From contig NZ_JACIBY010000014.1 in assembly GCF_014195535.1 (NCBI RefSeq), positions 64,501-128,500 on the forward strand: a stretch of 64,000 bases of DNA, written 5' to 3'. The stretch's first letter is position 1. Each line of letters opens with the position of its first letter. Position numbers and translations under genes: made by a program. This DNA is from Runella defluvii (GTDB lineage Bacteria > Bacteroidota > Bacteroidia > Cytophagales > Spirosomataceae). The notes beneath the pieces are model-generated. The model made no database searches, was not told the DNA's origin, and saw nothing but the letters and a program-made list of their open reading frames with translations. Below are positions 48,801-57,663 of the stretch, one piece after another.

Positions 48801-51782
48801 ATTTATAGCGATGTTTACGGAAATGTAGGTATTTTGAATACAGACCCACAAGCGCCTTTTTCGGTTGGCGAAAGCTACACAACCAATTTAAATGCAATAA
48901 CTTACATTAATACCGCAGGAAATAAGCCCGTGGTGATTGCCAACATTGACAAAGCCGCTCCCGCCAATAACAAAGGGTTGTTGCTTGGGGAGCGTGGAAA
49001 CGAAATACAGGGGCGTGCTGGAAATTCTTTGATTACAAATAGCGATTTGATTTTAAACCCTTATTCAGGGAATGTTGGGGTTGGTACATCTTCACCTACG
49101 GCAAAGTTGGAGGTGAATGGAAACGCAAAAGCAAAAAGTATTCAATTGAGTGATGGTGCTCAAAACGGCTACATTCTTCAGTCGGATGCCAATGGAAATG
49201 CAAGTTGGGCAAACCCTTCTGCCTTGTCGGGTGGAAGCACTTCGTGGACTAAAAATGGAAATAACCAATACTCTAATGTGACGGGAAATGTGGGCGTTGG
49301 CGTAGGGACTCCTTCGCAAAAAATCCACCTAAGAGGGAATTTACTGGTTGAGCACGGCCGACTTCTGACCTATGATTCGGGAAAAAATGTCTATGTGGGA
49401 GAAGAAGTTGGAGGCACCGATACAACATACACGAAGGGCCAACACAACACAGCAATAGGGGCAAACGCATTTCAGAACAATACAACAGGGAACAACAACG
49501 TAGCAGTAGGTAGAAAAGCGTTACAGAGTAATACCACAGGAACCTTCAACACCTCAATAGGAACGGAATCCCTGAACTCGCTCGTTGGAGGAGGCTTCAA
49601 CGTTGCGATAGGGCCCTATTCTATGGTAAACAATGTTGACGGGAATGAAAACGTTGCGGTAGGAAACTGGGCTGGGTTTAGCAACAAAGGAAGTGGAAAC
49701 GTCTTCCTTGGCAACTCCGCAGGCTCGTCTGAAACAGGCAGTAATAAGCTCTATATTACCAACACCAGCACCTCTACTCCGTTGATTTACGGTGATTTTT
49801 CTAAAAAAAGACTGGTAATTAATGACAGCCTTGAGGCAAAAAGCATCAAATCTACGGCGTTGCAGCTTACCAATGGAGCCAATGTGGGCTACCTGCTTCA
49901 ATCCGATGCGAGCGGGAAAGCATCGTGGGTAAATCCCTCAACGTTGCTTAGTGGAAGCAATACTTGGACTAAAAATGGTACGAATCAATACGCCAATCTC
50001 ACGGGAAATGTAGGGATAGGGGTGAGTAATCCTACCCAAAAACTTCAAATAAGGGGTAATTTATTGGTGGTTCATGGACGGTTGCTGACGTTTGATTCGG
50101 GAAAAAATGTCTATGTGGGAGAAGAAGTAGGAGGGGCTGATACCACTTATACTACTGCGCAAGACAACACCGCCCTGGGAGCGAACGCATTTCAATACAA
50201 TACTGGAGGGAATAGTAATGTCGGTATTGGGAGAAAAGCACTTCAAAAAAACACGACTGGAAACGCTAATACGGCGGTCGGAATTGATGCTTTGCTCAAC
50301 AACATTCAGGGGTCGAACAGCGTAGCTTTGGGGGCGTATGCCTTGATAAGTAACCCAGCTGGTGAAGACAATACTGCTGTTGGTTTTTCCGCAGGGTTTG
50401 CCAACAAAGGAAGTGGGAATGTTTTTATAGGCAATTATGCAGGTGCTGTCGAAGCAGGAAACAATAAACTTTACATTGCGAATGGGAAGGATACCCCACC
50501 GCTTCTGTATGGCGATTTTGCTACGAAAAAATTGGTGGTTAACGATAGTTTAGAAGCTAAATTTTTGTCGGTGAAAATGCCCAATGCCGGTTCCTATTTC
50601 CCCAACGCAACTATCAAAAATCAAAGCGTTGTGACCCAAATTCATGTAGGAAATAATGCCAATCCCAAAACACGATATTACGATAAAACAAATTCACCTT
50701 CCAGCTTTTTTGACCTAGGAATCAATGCTTTTAACTACTTTTCGGTGGATTATAACGAGGCAACGAAATTCGCGGTTCTTCCCAATGGAATGGTCGAATT
50801 GTCAAACAACCTAAAAACATTTGGAAAGTGGATTACCTCAGACGGTGACAATGAAGGGATAGCGGTTACTAATCAAGGGAATGTAGGGATAAATGAAGTT
50901 AACTCAAACGTCACATTTACAATCAAAAGTAAAATGACAACGGGAGGGCTGTTTTCGATAAAAGATAACAACGAGGACGAGAAATTCTACATGTCTATTA
51001 AAGGAAATGCTGGCATGGGAACGTCAGATTTGAGCAAGGCAAAGCTCTCCATCGTTGGTTCACAACTCAGCAATCTAAGCTACGGTTACTTGAATAACAA
51101 TGGCTCGACGGGTTCTGCAAACAGCACTTCTTATTATTCGCTTTATACGTCAGATCGCATTGCGGCCAGTGAATTTAATGCCTTTTCCGACGCGCGTATC
51201 AAAGACATCAAAGGCAAGTCAAACAATGTTCAAGACCTTGAAACCCTTTCTAAAATTGAAATAACAGATTACCAGTTCAAAGACAAAATCGGAAAAGGGA
51301 ACGGCCATCACAAAAAAGTGATTGCTCAACAGGTAGAAACGGTTTACCCACAGGCGGTTAGTAAAACCACCGATGTCATTCCTGACATTTATCGGTTGGC
51401 CAACATCCAAAACAACTTTGTCGAGTTATCCAACCACCAGCTTACGGTTGGGGAAAAAGTGAAACTCATTTTTGGAGAAAAGCAGGAAGTATTTGAGGTG
51501 GAGGCAGTGAATGAAAAAGGGTTTAAAATAAAAAATAACGGTACATCGCTCGTAGCCGCAACTTCGGTGTTTGTGTATGGCCGAGAGGTATCGGATTTTC
51601 GTTCGGTGGACTACGAAGCGCTTAGTACGCTAAACATGTCGGCCACGCAGGCATTGCTAAAACGCATTGAGCAACTCGAATCCGAAAACACACACTATAA
51701 GAATGAATTTAAGTCGTTTCGTACGGAGTTGGAGCAATTAAAAGCGGCCGTGACGGGAACGAACGAAACAAAAGGAAAATAG
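45861..51782 (+). CDS. Giant repetitive surface protein with S74 chaperone domain
   Basis: The 1973-residue product has a signal peptide (NKTVYSQ) and five near-identical units of about 88 residues (WNGTKLTDGTMVDNGNIGIG, KLEVAGTTKTTN). Two YadA/Hia head-like blocks follow (NTAIGANAFQNNTTGNNNVA type). A C-terminal Peptidase_S74 intramolecular chaperone (FNAFSDARIKDIKGKSNN with the Ser/Lys region) and a final coiled coil end it. S74 domains trimerise fibres and are then cleaved. It is probably a trimeric adhesin or surface fibre of the host rather than a phage gene. Confidence 0.85.
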   Translation: MNSQVILRRAYALAVALILSLLIGNKTVYSQSVTFTPNGVWLPSMTSNERITMPVTIGQLVFDTNTKSIWYHTGVGGDWKELITVKPSADNLGNHTATQNINVGDYFLSPDGLDRGLKVGREQLLLQLPKPRFQLGTNLATNSQINFANYTRNWAISTSQDRFEIVDSTFQTRPFIIEKNAFHNMLYIQEDKIGIGTSSPREKLDVAGKVKMNGFQLHNGTNTAGFILQSDAVGNGTWVNPAAAGFNYWTVANGAMFPNLNVNVGIGTEAPSSKLEVNGKLKATEVEIASTLKTTSIETSGTTKTTNFQLTNGATNGYILQSDANGNASWKSPSSLPISFSESDPKVGSSSRNSVPKWNGTKLTDGTMVDNGNIGIGVTSPTNKLEVAGTTKTTNLQLTNGATNGYILQSDASGNAVWKDPSSLPISFSETDPKVGALTNNVLPKWNGTKLTDGTMVDNGNIGIGVTSPTNKLEVAGTTKTTNLQLTNGATNGYILQSDASGNAVWKDPSSLPISFSETDPKVGALTANVLPKWNGTKLTDGTMVDNGNIGIGVTSPTNKLEVAGTTKTTNFQLTNGATNGYILQSDASGNAVWKDPSSLPISFSETDPKVGTLTNNVLPKWNGTKLTDGTMVDNGNIGIGVTSPTNKLEVAGTTKTTNFQLTNGATNGYILQSDASGNAVWKDPSSLPISFSETDPKVGTLTNNVLPKWNGTKLTDGTMVDNGNIGIGVTSPTNKLEVAGTTKTTNFQLTNGATNGYVLQSDAQGNAVWKNPTSLGITFTETDPKVGSQLMDYVPTWDGTKLVKGGIFDDHRGKIGILNDDPKAPLSVGKSYTTNLDAITYFNTSENKPVVIASIDNATPDNNKGIMIGEQGNEIQGRSGNNLTTNGDLILNAYDGNVGIGTTTPTSKLDVAGKIKSTDFQLTNGATNGYILQSDASGNGIWKDPSSLSISFKETDPKVGNQLTYFVPTWNGTQLVKGGIYSDVYGNVGILNTDPQAPFSVGESYTTNLNAITYINTAGNKPVVIANIDKAAPANNKGLLLGERGNEIQGRAGNSLITNSDLILNPYSGNVGVGTSSPTAKLEVNGNAKAKSIQLSDGAQNGYILQSDANGNASWANPSALSGGSTSWTKNGNNQYSNVTGNVGVGVGTPSQKIHLRGNLLVEHGRLLTYDSGKNVYVGEEVGGTDTTYTKGQHNTAIGANAFQNNTTGNNNVAVGRKALQSNTTGTFNTSIGTESLNSLVGGGFNVAIGPYSMVNNVDGNENVAVGNWAGFSNKGSGNVFLGNSAGSSETGSNKLYITNTSTSTPLIYGDFSKKRLVINDSLEAKSIKSTALQLTNGANVGYLLQSDASGKASWVNPSTLLSGSNTWTKNGTNQYANLTGNVGIGVSNPTQKLQIRGNLLVVHGRLLTFDSGKNVYVGEEVGGADTTYTTAQDNTALGANAFQYNTGGNSNVGIGRKALQKNTTGNANTAVGIDALLNNIQGSNSVALGAYALISNPAGEDNTAVGFSAGFANKGSGNVFIGNYAGAVEAGNNKLYIANGKDTPPLLYGDFATKKLVVNDSLEAKFLSVKMPNAGSYFPNATIKNQSVVTQIHVGNNANPKTRYYDKTNSPSSFFDLGINAFNYFSVDYNEATKFAVLPNGMVELSNNLKTFGKWITSDGDNEGIAVTNQGNVGINEVNSNVTFTIKSKMTTGGLFSIKDNNEDEKFYMSIKGNAGMGTSDLSKAKLSIVGSQLSNLSYGYLNNNGSTGSANSTSYYSLYTSDRIAASEFNAFSDARIKDIKGKSNNVQDLETLSKIEITDYQFKDKIGKGNGHHKKVIAQQVETVYPQAVSKTTDVIPDIYRLANIQNNFVELSNHQLTVGEKVKLIFGEKQEVFEVEAVNEKGFKIKNNGTSLVAATSVFVYGREVSDFRSVDYEALSTLNMSATQALLKRIEQLESENTHYKNEFKSFRTELEQLKAAVTGTNETKGK
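46890..48210 (+). repeat. 264-bp tandem repeats in surface-protein gene
   Basis: Five nearly identical units with a 264-bp period encode the KWNGTKLTDGTMVDNGNIG repeats. Third-position differences are few, so the array is recent or homogenised and could vary in copy number between strains. Confidence 0.85.
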
Positions 51783-51895
51783 TGCGTCGGGGTGGTCACA
51801 CATGTACGTCGGGGTGGTCACACATGTACGTCGGGGTGGTCACACATGTGCGTCGGGTGCTCACATATGTGCGTCGGGGTGCTCACACCCCGACG
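51782..51895. repeat. 22-bp tandem repeats ending in a terminator hairpin
   Basis: Units of GTRCGTCGGGGTGGTCACACAT start at 51782, 51804 and 51826, with two degenerate copies after them. The array ends in a perfect 10-bp hairpin CGTCGGGGTG (51872-51881) / CACCCCGACG (51886-51895). It lies between convergent genes and probably terminates both. Confidence 0.85.
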
Positions 51896-51908
51896 TCCCC
51901 AGCGTCCC

Positions 51909-53711
51909 TCAGGGAATTTCAATTCCAATTTGTCGCATCAATGCTGTCGCGTTAAATTCACGACAAACTCCTTCTTTCAACTGATAGTCGAAGTGTAATT
52001 TGCCTTCGGTGAAGGTAGAATAAAAACTGTAATTATGGGCAAACTGCCCTTCGTTGGCCATGTCGCCTAGCTCAATGTCGTGGGTAGAAATAAACCCAGC
52101 GGCTTTTTGTAAATGAAGCTGACGAATCAGTGCCTCAGCGCCTTTGTGACGGTCAACGGAGTTAGTACCTTTTAATATTTCGTCCAAAAAGTAAAAAACA
52201 GGAATGGGTGAGCTTTCCGAAAGTTTGAGTAAAGTCTGTAAACGCTTTAACTCGGCATAAAACGAAGAGGTATTTTCTTCCAGCGAGTCCTGCGTTCGCA
52301 TACTGGTAAAAACCTGAAGAATAGCGCTCGAAAACTGTTCGGCACAGACGACCGAGCCCGACAGCGCCAAAATGGTATTGACGCCAATGGTGCGTAAAAA
52401 GGTGCTTTTCCCTGACATGTTTGAACCCGTAATGATGGCCGTTTGGCCCAAACCTTGTAGTTCAAAGTCGTTACAAACGCGCTTGTCAGCCGCAATCAGT
52501 GGGTGGCCAACGTGTTTGGTTTTGATGTAAAACGGTTCGGTAGAAAGTTCTGCAAACGGGTACGACGGATTAGAATAAGCAAAGCCCGCCAAGCTACTTA
52601 GGGCTTCAAACTGACCCAGTACGTGAAACCACCGTCCAAGGTCGTCTTGGTGGCGCTTTTTCCACGCTTCGAGTTGGGTCATCCATTGCAAATCCCACAA
52701 TGAAGGAAGTCCAATGGCCAGCATAAAGTACGGATTCAACCGAAAGTTGAGGTTTTCGGTCATTTTGGCAAGCTGCTGAATACTTTTGGAGGCGGGGATG
52801 CCCGTGGTAAGTTGACTTTTGAGCTGCCGTAGTTTAGCGGACTCAAACGACTGATTTTCAATTTTTTCAAACAAAGCCGCGTAAGCTTTCAAGGTTCCGA
52901 CAATTTGCTCCGATTGCTCCGCATACGCCTTGACAGAAGCGTTGAGTTTGCTTAAAATAAACCCGTGAAAAAGCAATACGGCGACGATAACCAACCAAGG
53001 GATAAGCCCCAAAGAAGCCGCAATAATCCCCGAAATTGTCAGGATGGGCAACCACCTAAAACGCTTCCAGCGAAGTATGGATTCGTTTTCACCAGCTTTG
53101 AGCCAAAGTGATAAAAATTCGGTGGACTGAGAAATTTGTTTTTCGAGGGCAGCGGTAGCTTCAAACTCTTGGCGCCAGTCGAGTAGGGGAGTAAGCTCGG
53201 CAATGGCCAACTGACGAACCGTAATTTCGATGGGGTCGGCAGGGGCTAGAAGCCAATGGGCCAAGGTTTTCATTCCCACTTTGGTGTGCGCCCGGTTGAT
53301 GAGTTTAAAAAGTGAATGTTTGCCAAAAACATCCAAATCGTAAGCATACGGATGGTTGGGCGGAGCAAACTCTTCTCCCGTTTCTTTTCTCAAAAAAGAA
53401 AGCGACAACCTTGCCGTTTCTTCTTTGTTGAGCTGAGTTAAAATCCGATAAAGATGGAGAAGTCGGGAGGTTTTTTGGTGTTTGCGCAGTACAATCGCAA
53501 ATAAAATCAACCCTAAAAATCCGATGGAAAAGGCAAGTGTAAGGTCACTTTTTGAAAACCACCAAACAGCGGCGGCTGCCAAGATAAAAATAGCAAGTCG
53601 AGCGGTGGAAAGTTGGTTATAACGGCGCTGGATTACTTCGGTTTGTGCTTGAAAAACGGCTTGTCGTTGGGTGTAGATTTCGGAAGGATTCACGGCTGAA
53701 TTTTTTCCCAA
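51909..53711 (-). CDS. Membrane-anchored MutS-like ATPase
   Basis: The 600-residue product has four hydrophobic segments (about 37-75 and 222-252), then a MutS lever/clamp-like helical part. The MutS ATPase domain follows: Walker A ITGSNMSGKSTFLRTIG, the SMRTQDSLEENTSSFYAELK region, Walker B FYFLDEILKGTNSVDRHKGA, and FISTHDIELG. The N-terminal mismatch-recognition domain is absent. Such membrane MutS homologues are widespread in Bacteroidetes; their function is unknown and probably not mismatch repair. Confidence 0.85.
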   Translation of the reverse strand: MGKNSAVNPSEIYTQRQAVFQAQTEVIQRRYNQLSTARLAIFILAAAAVWWFSKSDLTLAFSIGFLGLILFAIVLRKHQKTSRLLHLYRILTQLNKEETARLSLSFLRKETGEEFAPPNHPYAYDLDVFGKHSLFKLINRAHTKVGMKTLAHWLLAPADPIEITVRQLAIAELTPLLDWRQEFEATAALEKQISQSTEFLSLWLKAGENESILRWKRFRWLPILTISGIIAASLGLIPWLVIVAVLLFHGFILSKLNASVKAYAEQSEQIVGTLKAYAALFEKIENQSFESAKLRQLKSQLTTGIPASKSIQQLAKMTENLNFRLNPYFMLAIGLPSLWDLQWMTQLEAWKKRHQDDLGRWFHVLGQFEALSSLAGFAYSNPSYPFAELSTEPFYIKTKHVGHPLIAADKRVCNDFELQGLGQTAIITGSNMSGKSTFLRTIGVNTILALSGSVVCAEQFSSAILQVFTSMRTQDSLEENTSSFYAELKRLQTLLKLSESSPIPVFYFLDEILKGTNSVDRHKGAEALIRQLHLQKAAGFISTHDIELGDMANEGQFAHNYSFYSTFTEGKLHFDYQLKEGVCREFNATALMRQIGIEIP

Positions 53712-53728
53712 AGGTACACATCTTTCGA

Positions 53729-54028
53729 CTAATTGAGCGAAAACATCGGGAGTTTTACGGCCGTTGCGGTATTATTAAACATCAATTCCGAAATCGTGGG
53801 CTCCATAAAATCAATCAACGGAAACTGCGAAAGAATTTCCAAAACGTGCAATTCGGTGTCGGCTTTGATAACGCACCAAAGCTTGGTCCGATCGGACGAA
53901 AGGGCGTACGACGTAATTTTTCCCGTCTCCATCAAATGATTGATTTTTTGACGTTGACGCGGGATTTTCGCTAAAAACTCCTCCGTCATTTCGTCAGGGA
54001 GGGTAAATTCTACCATGAATTGACTCAT
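53729..54028 (-). CDS. Muconolactone-isomerase-like small protein
   Basis: The 99-residue product (FMVEFTLPDEMTEEFLAKIP, ITSYALSSDRTKLWCVIKAD, FPLIDFMEPTISEL) has the beta-alpha-beta pattern of the dimeric ferredoxin-like muconolactone isomerase/YCII group. It follows on from the same strand side as the MutS-like gene. Its catalytic role is uncertain. Confidence 0.6.
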   Translation of the reverse strand: MSQFMVEFTLPDEMTEEFLAKIPRQRQKINHLMETGKITSYALSSDRTKLWCVIKADTELHVLEILSQFPLIDFMEPTISELMFNNTATAVKLPMFSLN

Positions 54029-54166
54029 AATCCTAGAATGTTAGATTACCGAAATAACAGCCAATATACTGAAATGGTTCGGAAAGTTGTGGTTTGAGAG
54101 TTTAGAATTACTTTTGTTGCCTGTATTACATTCGACAATCAACATTCTAAATTCGACATTCCAATT

Positions 54167-54694
54167 ATGCCTCTTCCCAAAAAAGCCAGTGAGTCACACA
54201 CCATCATGACCGAAATGGTATTGCCCAACGATACCAATACCCTCAACAACCTCATGGGAGGGCGGTTGCTTCATTGGATGGACATTTGTGCGGCAATCAC
54301 TGCCCAGAAACACGCGCATCGAACAGTAGTGACGGCTTCGGTTGACAACGTATCTTTTGCCGAGCCGATCAAGTTAGGAAACATCGTAACGTTTGAGGCG
54401 CAAGTTACCCGTGCCTTTACGTCGTCGATGGAAGTTCACATCAAAGTAAGCGCCCAAAACCTTTCAGCGGGAGAGGCGGCTGTGCATACCAACTCTGCTT
54501 TTTACACTTTTGTAGCGGTTGACCAAAGCGGGCGACCCATCGAAGTTGCGCCCGTGATTGCTGAAACAGAAGAAGAGCAAAGCTTTTTTCAGAGCGCGTT
54601 GCGTCGTCGGCAATTACGGTTGGTTTTGGCAGGGCGAATGAAACCCAGTGATGCCACCGAATTGAAAGCACTGTTTGGAGAAAGCGGCGAATAA
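54167..54694 (+). CDS. Acyl-CoA thioesterase (hotdog fold, YciA/BACH type)
   Basis: The 175-residue product has LNNLMGGRLLHWMDICAAIT (hotdog helix with the Asp) and TASVDNVSFAEPIKLGNIVT, typical of BACH/YciA thioesterases. These cleave acyl-CoA to free acid and CoA in the cytoplasm. The C-terminal 30 residues are an added helix. It converges with the ClpS gene. Confidence 0.85.
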   Translation: MPLPKKASESHTIMTEMVLPNDTNTLNNLMGGRLLHWMDICAAITAQKHAHRTVVTASVDNVSFAEPIKLGNIVTFEAQVTRAFTSSMEVHIKVSAQNLSAGEAAVHTNSAFYTFVAVDQSGRPIEVAPVIAETEEEQSFFQSALRRRQLRLVLAGRMKPSDATELKALFGESGE

Positions 54695-54717
54695 GAAGTA
54701 AAGAAAAGGCAGAATTA

Positions 54718-55011
54718 CTAAAGTATTTCTGCCGAAATACCACGGCGACAAATCTCTTGGCGTTTGGGCACCAGCTCTTCCCAAGAACCATTTTTTACGC
54801 GGCATTTGCCTTTGTAATGAATGATAATGGTACACTGTTCTGCTTGTTCGGGGGTATGTTCGCAAACATCCATGAGGGTTTCGATCACCCAATCAAATGT
54901 ATTCACCTCGTCGTTGAAAACCACTAGACTATAAAGGTCGGTTTCCACTACTTTTTGCTCTACTTCTTCGACTACATCGACTTCGGGCATTTCAAACAGT
55001 TGCATGTGCAA
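54718..55011 (-). CDS. clpS: ATP-dependent Clp protease adaptor ClpS
   Basis: The 97-residue product matches ClpS across its core: LYSLVVFNDEVNTFDWVIET, LMDVCEHTPEQAEQCTIIIH and the end region KRQEICRRGISAEI. The Asn-Asp near the start of the core is part of the N-degron binding pocket. ClpS delivers N-end-rule substrates to ClpA/ClpC. The length is normal with an acidic N-terminal extension. Confidence 0.9.
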   Translation of the reverse strand: MHMQLFEMPEVDVVEEVEQKVVETDLYSLVVFNDEVNTFDWVIETLMDVCEHTPEQAEQCTIIIHYKGKCRVKNGSWEELVPKRQEICRRGISAEIL

Positions 55012-55109
55012 AGATTTGTATAGTTAATGAACTGATATAACAAATTTACGAAAAATCGTATAGGTTTGCAAAAGGTATAAACACATTCTAACCTTATTTG
55101 TTCCATTCT

Positions 55110-56579
55110 ATGAGTCCATATGTAGCTCTCACCATTCTCATTGTGTATTTTGCGGTACTTATTGCCGTGTCTATTTATACCTCTAAAGGGGCTGACACCA
55201 ATACTTTTTTCACGGCCAATAAGCAGTCTCCCTGGTACTTAGTGGCATTTGCCATGATAGGCACGTCTTTGTCGGGGGTTACTTTTATCTCCGTCCCTGG
55301 TGCGGTTGGAAAAATCCAATTTTCCTACTTTCAGGTGGTGTTAGGTTATATTTTGGGATACCTGTTTATAGGTAGTGTGCTCATGCCGCTTTATTACCGA
55401 CTGAACTTGGTCTCTATTTATACCTACCTCGAACAGCGTTTTGGTTTTTGGGCGTACAAAACAGGGTCGGCTTTTTTCCTACTTTCGCGCACACTCGGTT
55501 CGGCGGTGCGGCTGTACGTAGCGGCGCAAGTTCTTCAATTGGCCATGTACAACGGCCTTGGGATTCCCTTTGAAGTGTCCGTTTTGATTACGATTGCCCT
55601 TATCTGGGTCTATACTTTCAAGGGTGGAGTAAAAACTATTATTATCACCGATACGCTCCAAACAACGTTTCTGATTACGGCGGTTGCACTTACCATTTAC
55701 TTAATTTCGAAAGAGCTAAACTTTTCGTTCGGGGGAATGGTATCGGCCGTGGCCGACAGTGAATATTCGCGTATTTTCTTCTTCGATGATCCAAAGGACA
55801 ACAAATATTTCTGGAAGCAATTTTTGTCGGGGGCGTTTATTGCCATTACCATGACGGGTATGGATCAAGATTTGATGCAAAAAAACCTGACTTGTAAAAA
55901 CATCGGCGAAGCCCAGAAAAACATGTTTTGGTTTACCATTACATTGACCTTCGTCAACCTGATGTTTATGAGCCTTGGGGTGTTGTTGTATTTTTATGCT
56001 CAGGCCAAAAATATTCCTTTACCAGAACGTACGGATGAAATTTACTCGATGTTGGCCCTGAATCATTTTGGACTCAACGAAGGAACCGCGGGGGTTGTGG
56101 TGGCAATTACGTTTTTGATTGGGATTACGGCGGCTACCTACGCTAGCTCGGACTCGGCGCTAACCGCTCTGACGACGTCTTTTTGCATTGACTTTATGAA
56201 CGTAACCAACAAACCCGAAAAAGAACGCGCGCGCATCAAACACTGGGTTCACATTGGGTTTTCGTTGTTGTTTTATGTGGTGATTGTACTTTTCAACCAA
56301 CTCAACAGCAAAGAAGTAATTACGGCTATTTTTGACATTGCTGGCTATACCTATGGGCCGTTGCTGGGCTTATTTGCATTTGGGCTATACACCAAACGTT
56401 CGGTAAAAGACCGCCTGACGCCCATCGTTTGTGTCTTGGGGCCGATAATTACGTACGTGCTCAATCAAAATTCGGAGGCATGGTTTGATGGGTACAAAAT
56501 TGGTTTTGAACGGCTTATGCTGAATGGTGCAATTGTATTTTTAGGTATGCTATTGATTTCAAAACCAAAAGAATCGTAA
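55110..56579 (+). CDS. Sodium/solute symporter (SSS family)
   Basis: ATG 55110 is preferred over TTG 55098. The product is about 489 residues with some 13 hydrophobic helices. SSS signatures include WYLVAFAMIGTSLSGVTFIS near the N-terminus (sodium-site helix 1), GAFIAITMTGMDQDLMQKNL and TAATYASSDSALTALTTSF. It probably imports a sugar, amino acid or sialic-acid-like solute with sodium. A LytTR regulator follows 20 bp downstream. Confidence 0.9.
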   Translation: MSPYVALTILIVYFAVLIAVSIYTSKGADTNTFFTANKQSPWYLVAFAMIGTSLSGVTFISVPGAVGKIQFSYFQVVLGYILGYLFIGSVLMPLYYRLNLVSIYTYLEQRFGFWAYKTGSAFFLLSRTLGSAVRLYVAAQVLQLAMYNGLGIPFEVSVLITIALIWVYTFKGGVKTIIITDTLQTTFLITAVALTIYLISKELNFSFGGMVSAVADSEYSRIFFFDDPKDNKYFWKQFLSGAFIAITMTGMDQDLMQKNLTCKNIGEAQKNMFWFTITLTFVNLMFMSLGVLLYFYAQAKNIPLPERTDEIYSMLALNHFGLNEGTAGVVVAITFLIGITAATYASSDSALTALTTSFCIDFMNVTNKPEKERARIKHWVHIGFSLLFYVVIVLFNQLNSKEVITAIFDIAGYTYGPLLGLFAFGLYTKRSVKDRLTPIVCVLGPIITYVLNQNSEAWFDGYKIGFERLMLNGAIVFLGMLLISKPKES

Positions 56580-56599
56580 TTTTAAAGAAAAATTCGTTC

Positions 56600-57316
56600 A
56601 TGAAAATCAATACACTGGTTGTTGATGATGATATAAACTGGCAAAAAATCATTGGGAAATTTGTACAAATGCACCCCAATTTGGAGCTTGTGGGCGTGTG
56701 TGGGTCTGCGATGGAAGGCTACAGCAAAATGAGCGATGTCGAGGTCGATTTGCTGATTTGTGACATCGAAATGCCCGAAATGTCAGGTTTAAGCTTTGTA
56801 AAAAGCATCCGCCACCGCCCATTTGTTATATTTGTAACAGCACATCGTGACTATGCCTTGGATTGTTATGAGGTATCGCCAGTGGATTTTTTGCTAAAAC
56901 CGCTTGAATTAGACCGCTTTTTGAAGGCGATTGAGAAGGTAAAAGAACGTTTTGTGAATGTGGAAGACGCCAGCCACGTTGAGCCTTACTTCTTTGTTAG
57001 AGAGAACTCTAGTTACATACAAATCGCCTACAAGGAGGTGCTTTACATGAAAGCACAGGAAAATTACCTGCAAATTGTGACAAAGCAGGCGTCATACTCT
57101 CCGATTGTGTCTATTTCAAAAATGGAGGAGCAGCTTCGTAGCGAGGTGTTTATGCGGGTGCATCGTTCCTATTTGGTACATCGTTCGGCGATTCAGGTTA
57201 TTACAAAAAACGAAATTGTTTTAACCTCTGGCGATTCAATACCGATTGGGGAGCAATACCGCAACCAAATTACGCGCAAACACATTGAGGGAAACCTGAT
57301 CAGTCGTATCCTATAA
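56600..57316 (+). CDS. LytTR-family response regulator
   Basis: The 238-residue product has a receiver domain: DDD near residues 9-11, the phospho-acceptor Asp in LLICDIEMPEM, Thr/Ser in FVTAHRD, and Lys in FLLKPLE. A LytTR DNA-binding domain follows (ILYMKAQENYLQIVTK, FMRVHRSYLVHRSAI). The cognate sensor is not adjacent. It shares a transcript direction with the symporter and may regulate it. Confidence 0.9.
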   Translation: MKINTLVVDDDINWQKIIGKFVQMHPNLELVGVCGSAMEGYSKMSDVEVDLLICDIEMPEMSGLSFVKSIRHRPFVIFVTAHRDYALDCYEVSPVDFLLKPLELDRFLKAIEKVKERFVNVEDASHVEPYFFVRENSSYIQIAYKEVLYMKAQENYLQIVTKQASYSPIVSISKMEEQLRSEVFMRVHRSYLVHRSAIQVITKNEIVLTSGDSIPIGEQYRNQITRKHIEGNLISRIL

Positions 57317-57332
57317 CTGCGGCACCAAGTAG

Positions 57333-57360
57333 AAGGGTGTTGGCGATTGCCAACGCCCTT
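57333..57360. terminator. Bidirectional terminator hairpin
   Basis: AAGGGTGTTGGC (57333-57344) pairs with GCCAACGCCCTT (57349-57360), 12 bp with one G-T, around a GATT loop. It lies between the convergent LytTR and HU genes. Confidence 0.8.
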
Positions 57361-57366
57361 CATTTG

Positions 57367-57663
57367 TTATAGGCTAGGCTCAAGGAGGCTTTTTTTAACT
57401 TCTTCAATAAAAATTTTTGAAGGCTTAAAAGTAGGGTATTCGTGTGCTTCTACCTCAACAAGGGTATTCCGTTTTACATTGCGCGCCGTCCGTTTTGCAC
57501 GGTGTTTGTTTTGGAAATTGCCAAAACCGCGCACATAAATGATTTGGTGTTGGCTCAGTGAGTCTTTGATGACGTCAAACATCGCATCGAGCGTTGTCTC
57601 TACTTCGGTTTTGGTACGGTCGGTTTGTCGATAAATACGCGTTACCAATTCTGCTTTAGTCAT
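57367..57663 (-). CDS. HU/IHF-family DNA-binding protein
   Basis: The 98-residue product has the HU fold: MTKAELVTRIYRQTDRTKTE, VIKDSLSQHQIIYVRGFGNF and the arm region RTARNVKRNTLVEVEAHEYP with a late FKPSKIF. It bends DNA in nucleoid organisation and may serve as host factor for recombinases. The length is standard. Confidence 0.92.
   Translation of the reverse strand: MTKAELVTRIYRQTDRTKTEVETTLDAMFDVIKDSLSQHQIIYVRGFGNFQNKHRAKRTARNVKRNTLVEVEAHEYPTFKPSKIFIEEVKKSLLEPSL

Noticed and set aside
45861-51782. Prophage tail-fibre gene
   Set aside because: No phage genes flank it and it has a signal peptide and YadA-like blocks; it is treated as a host surface protein.
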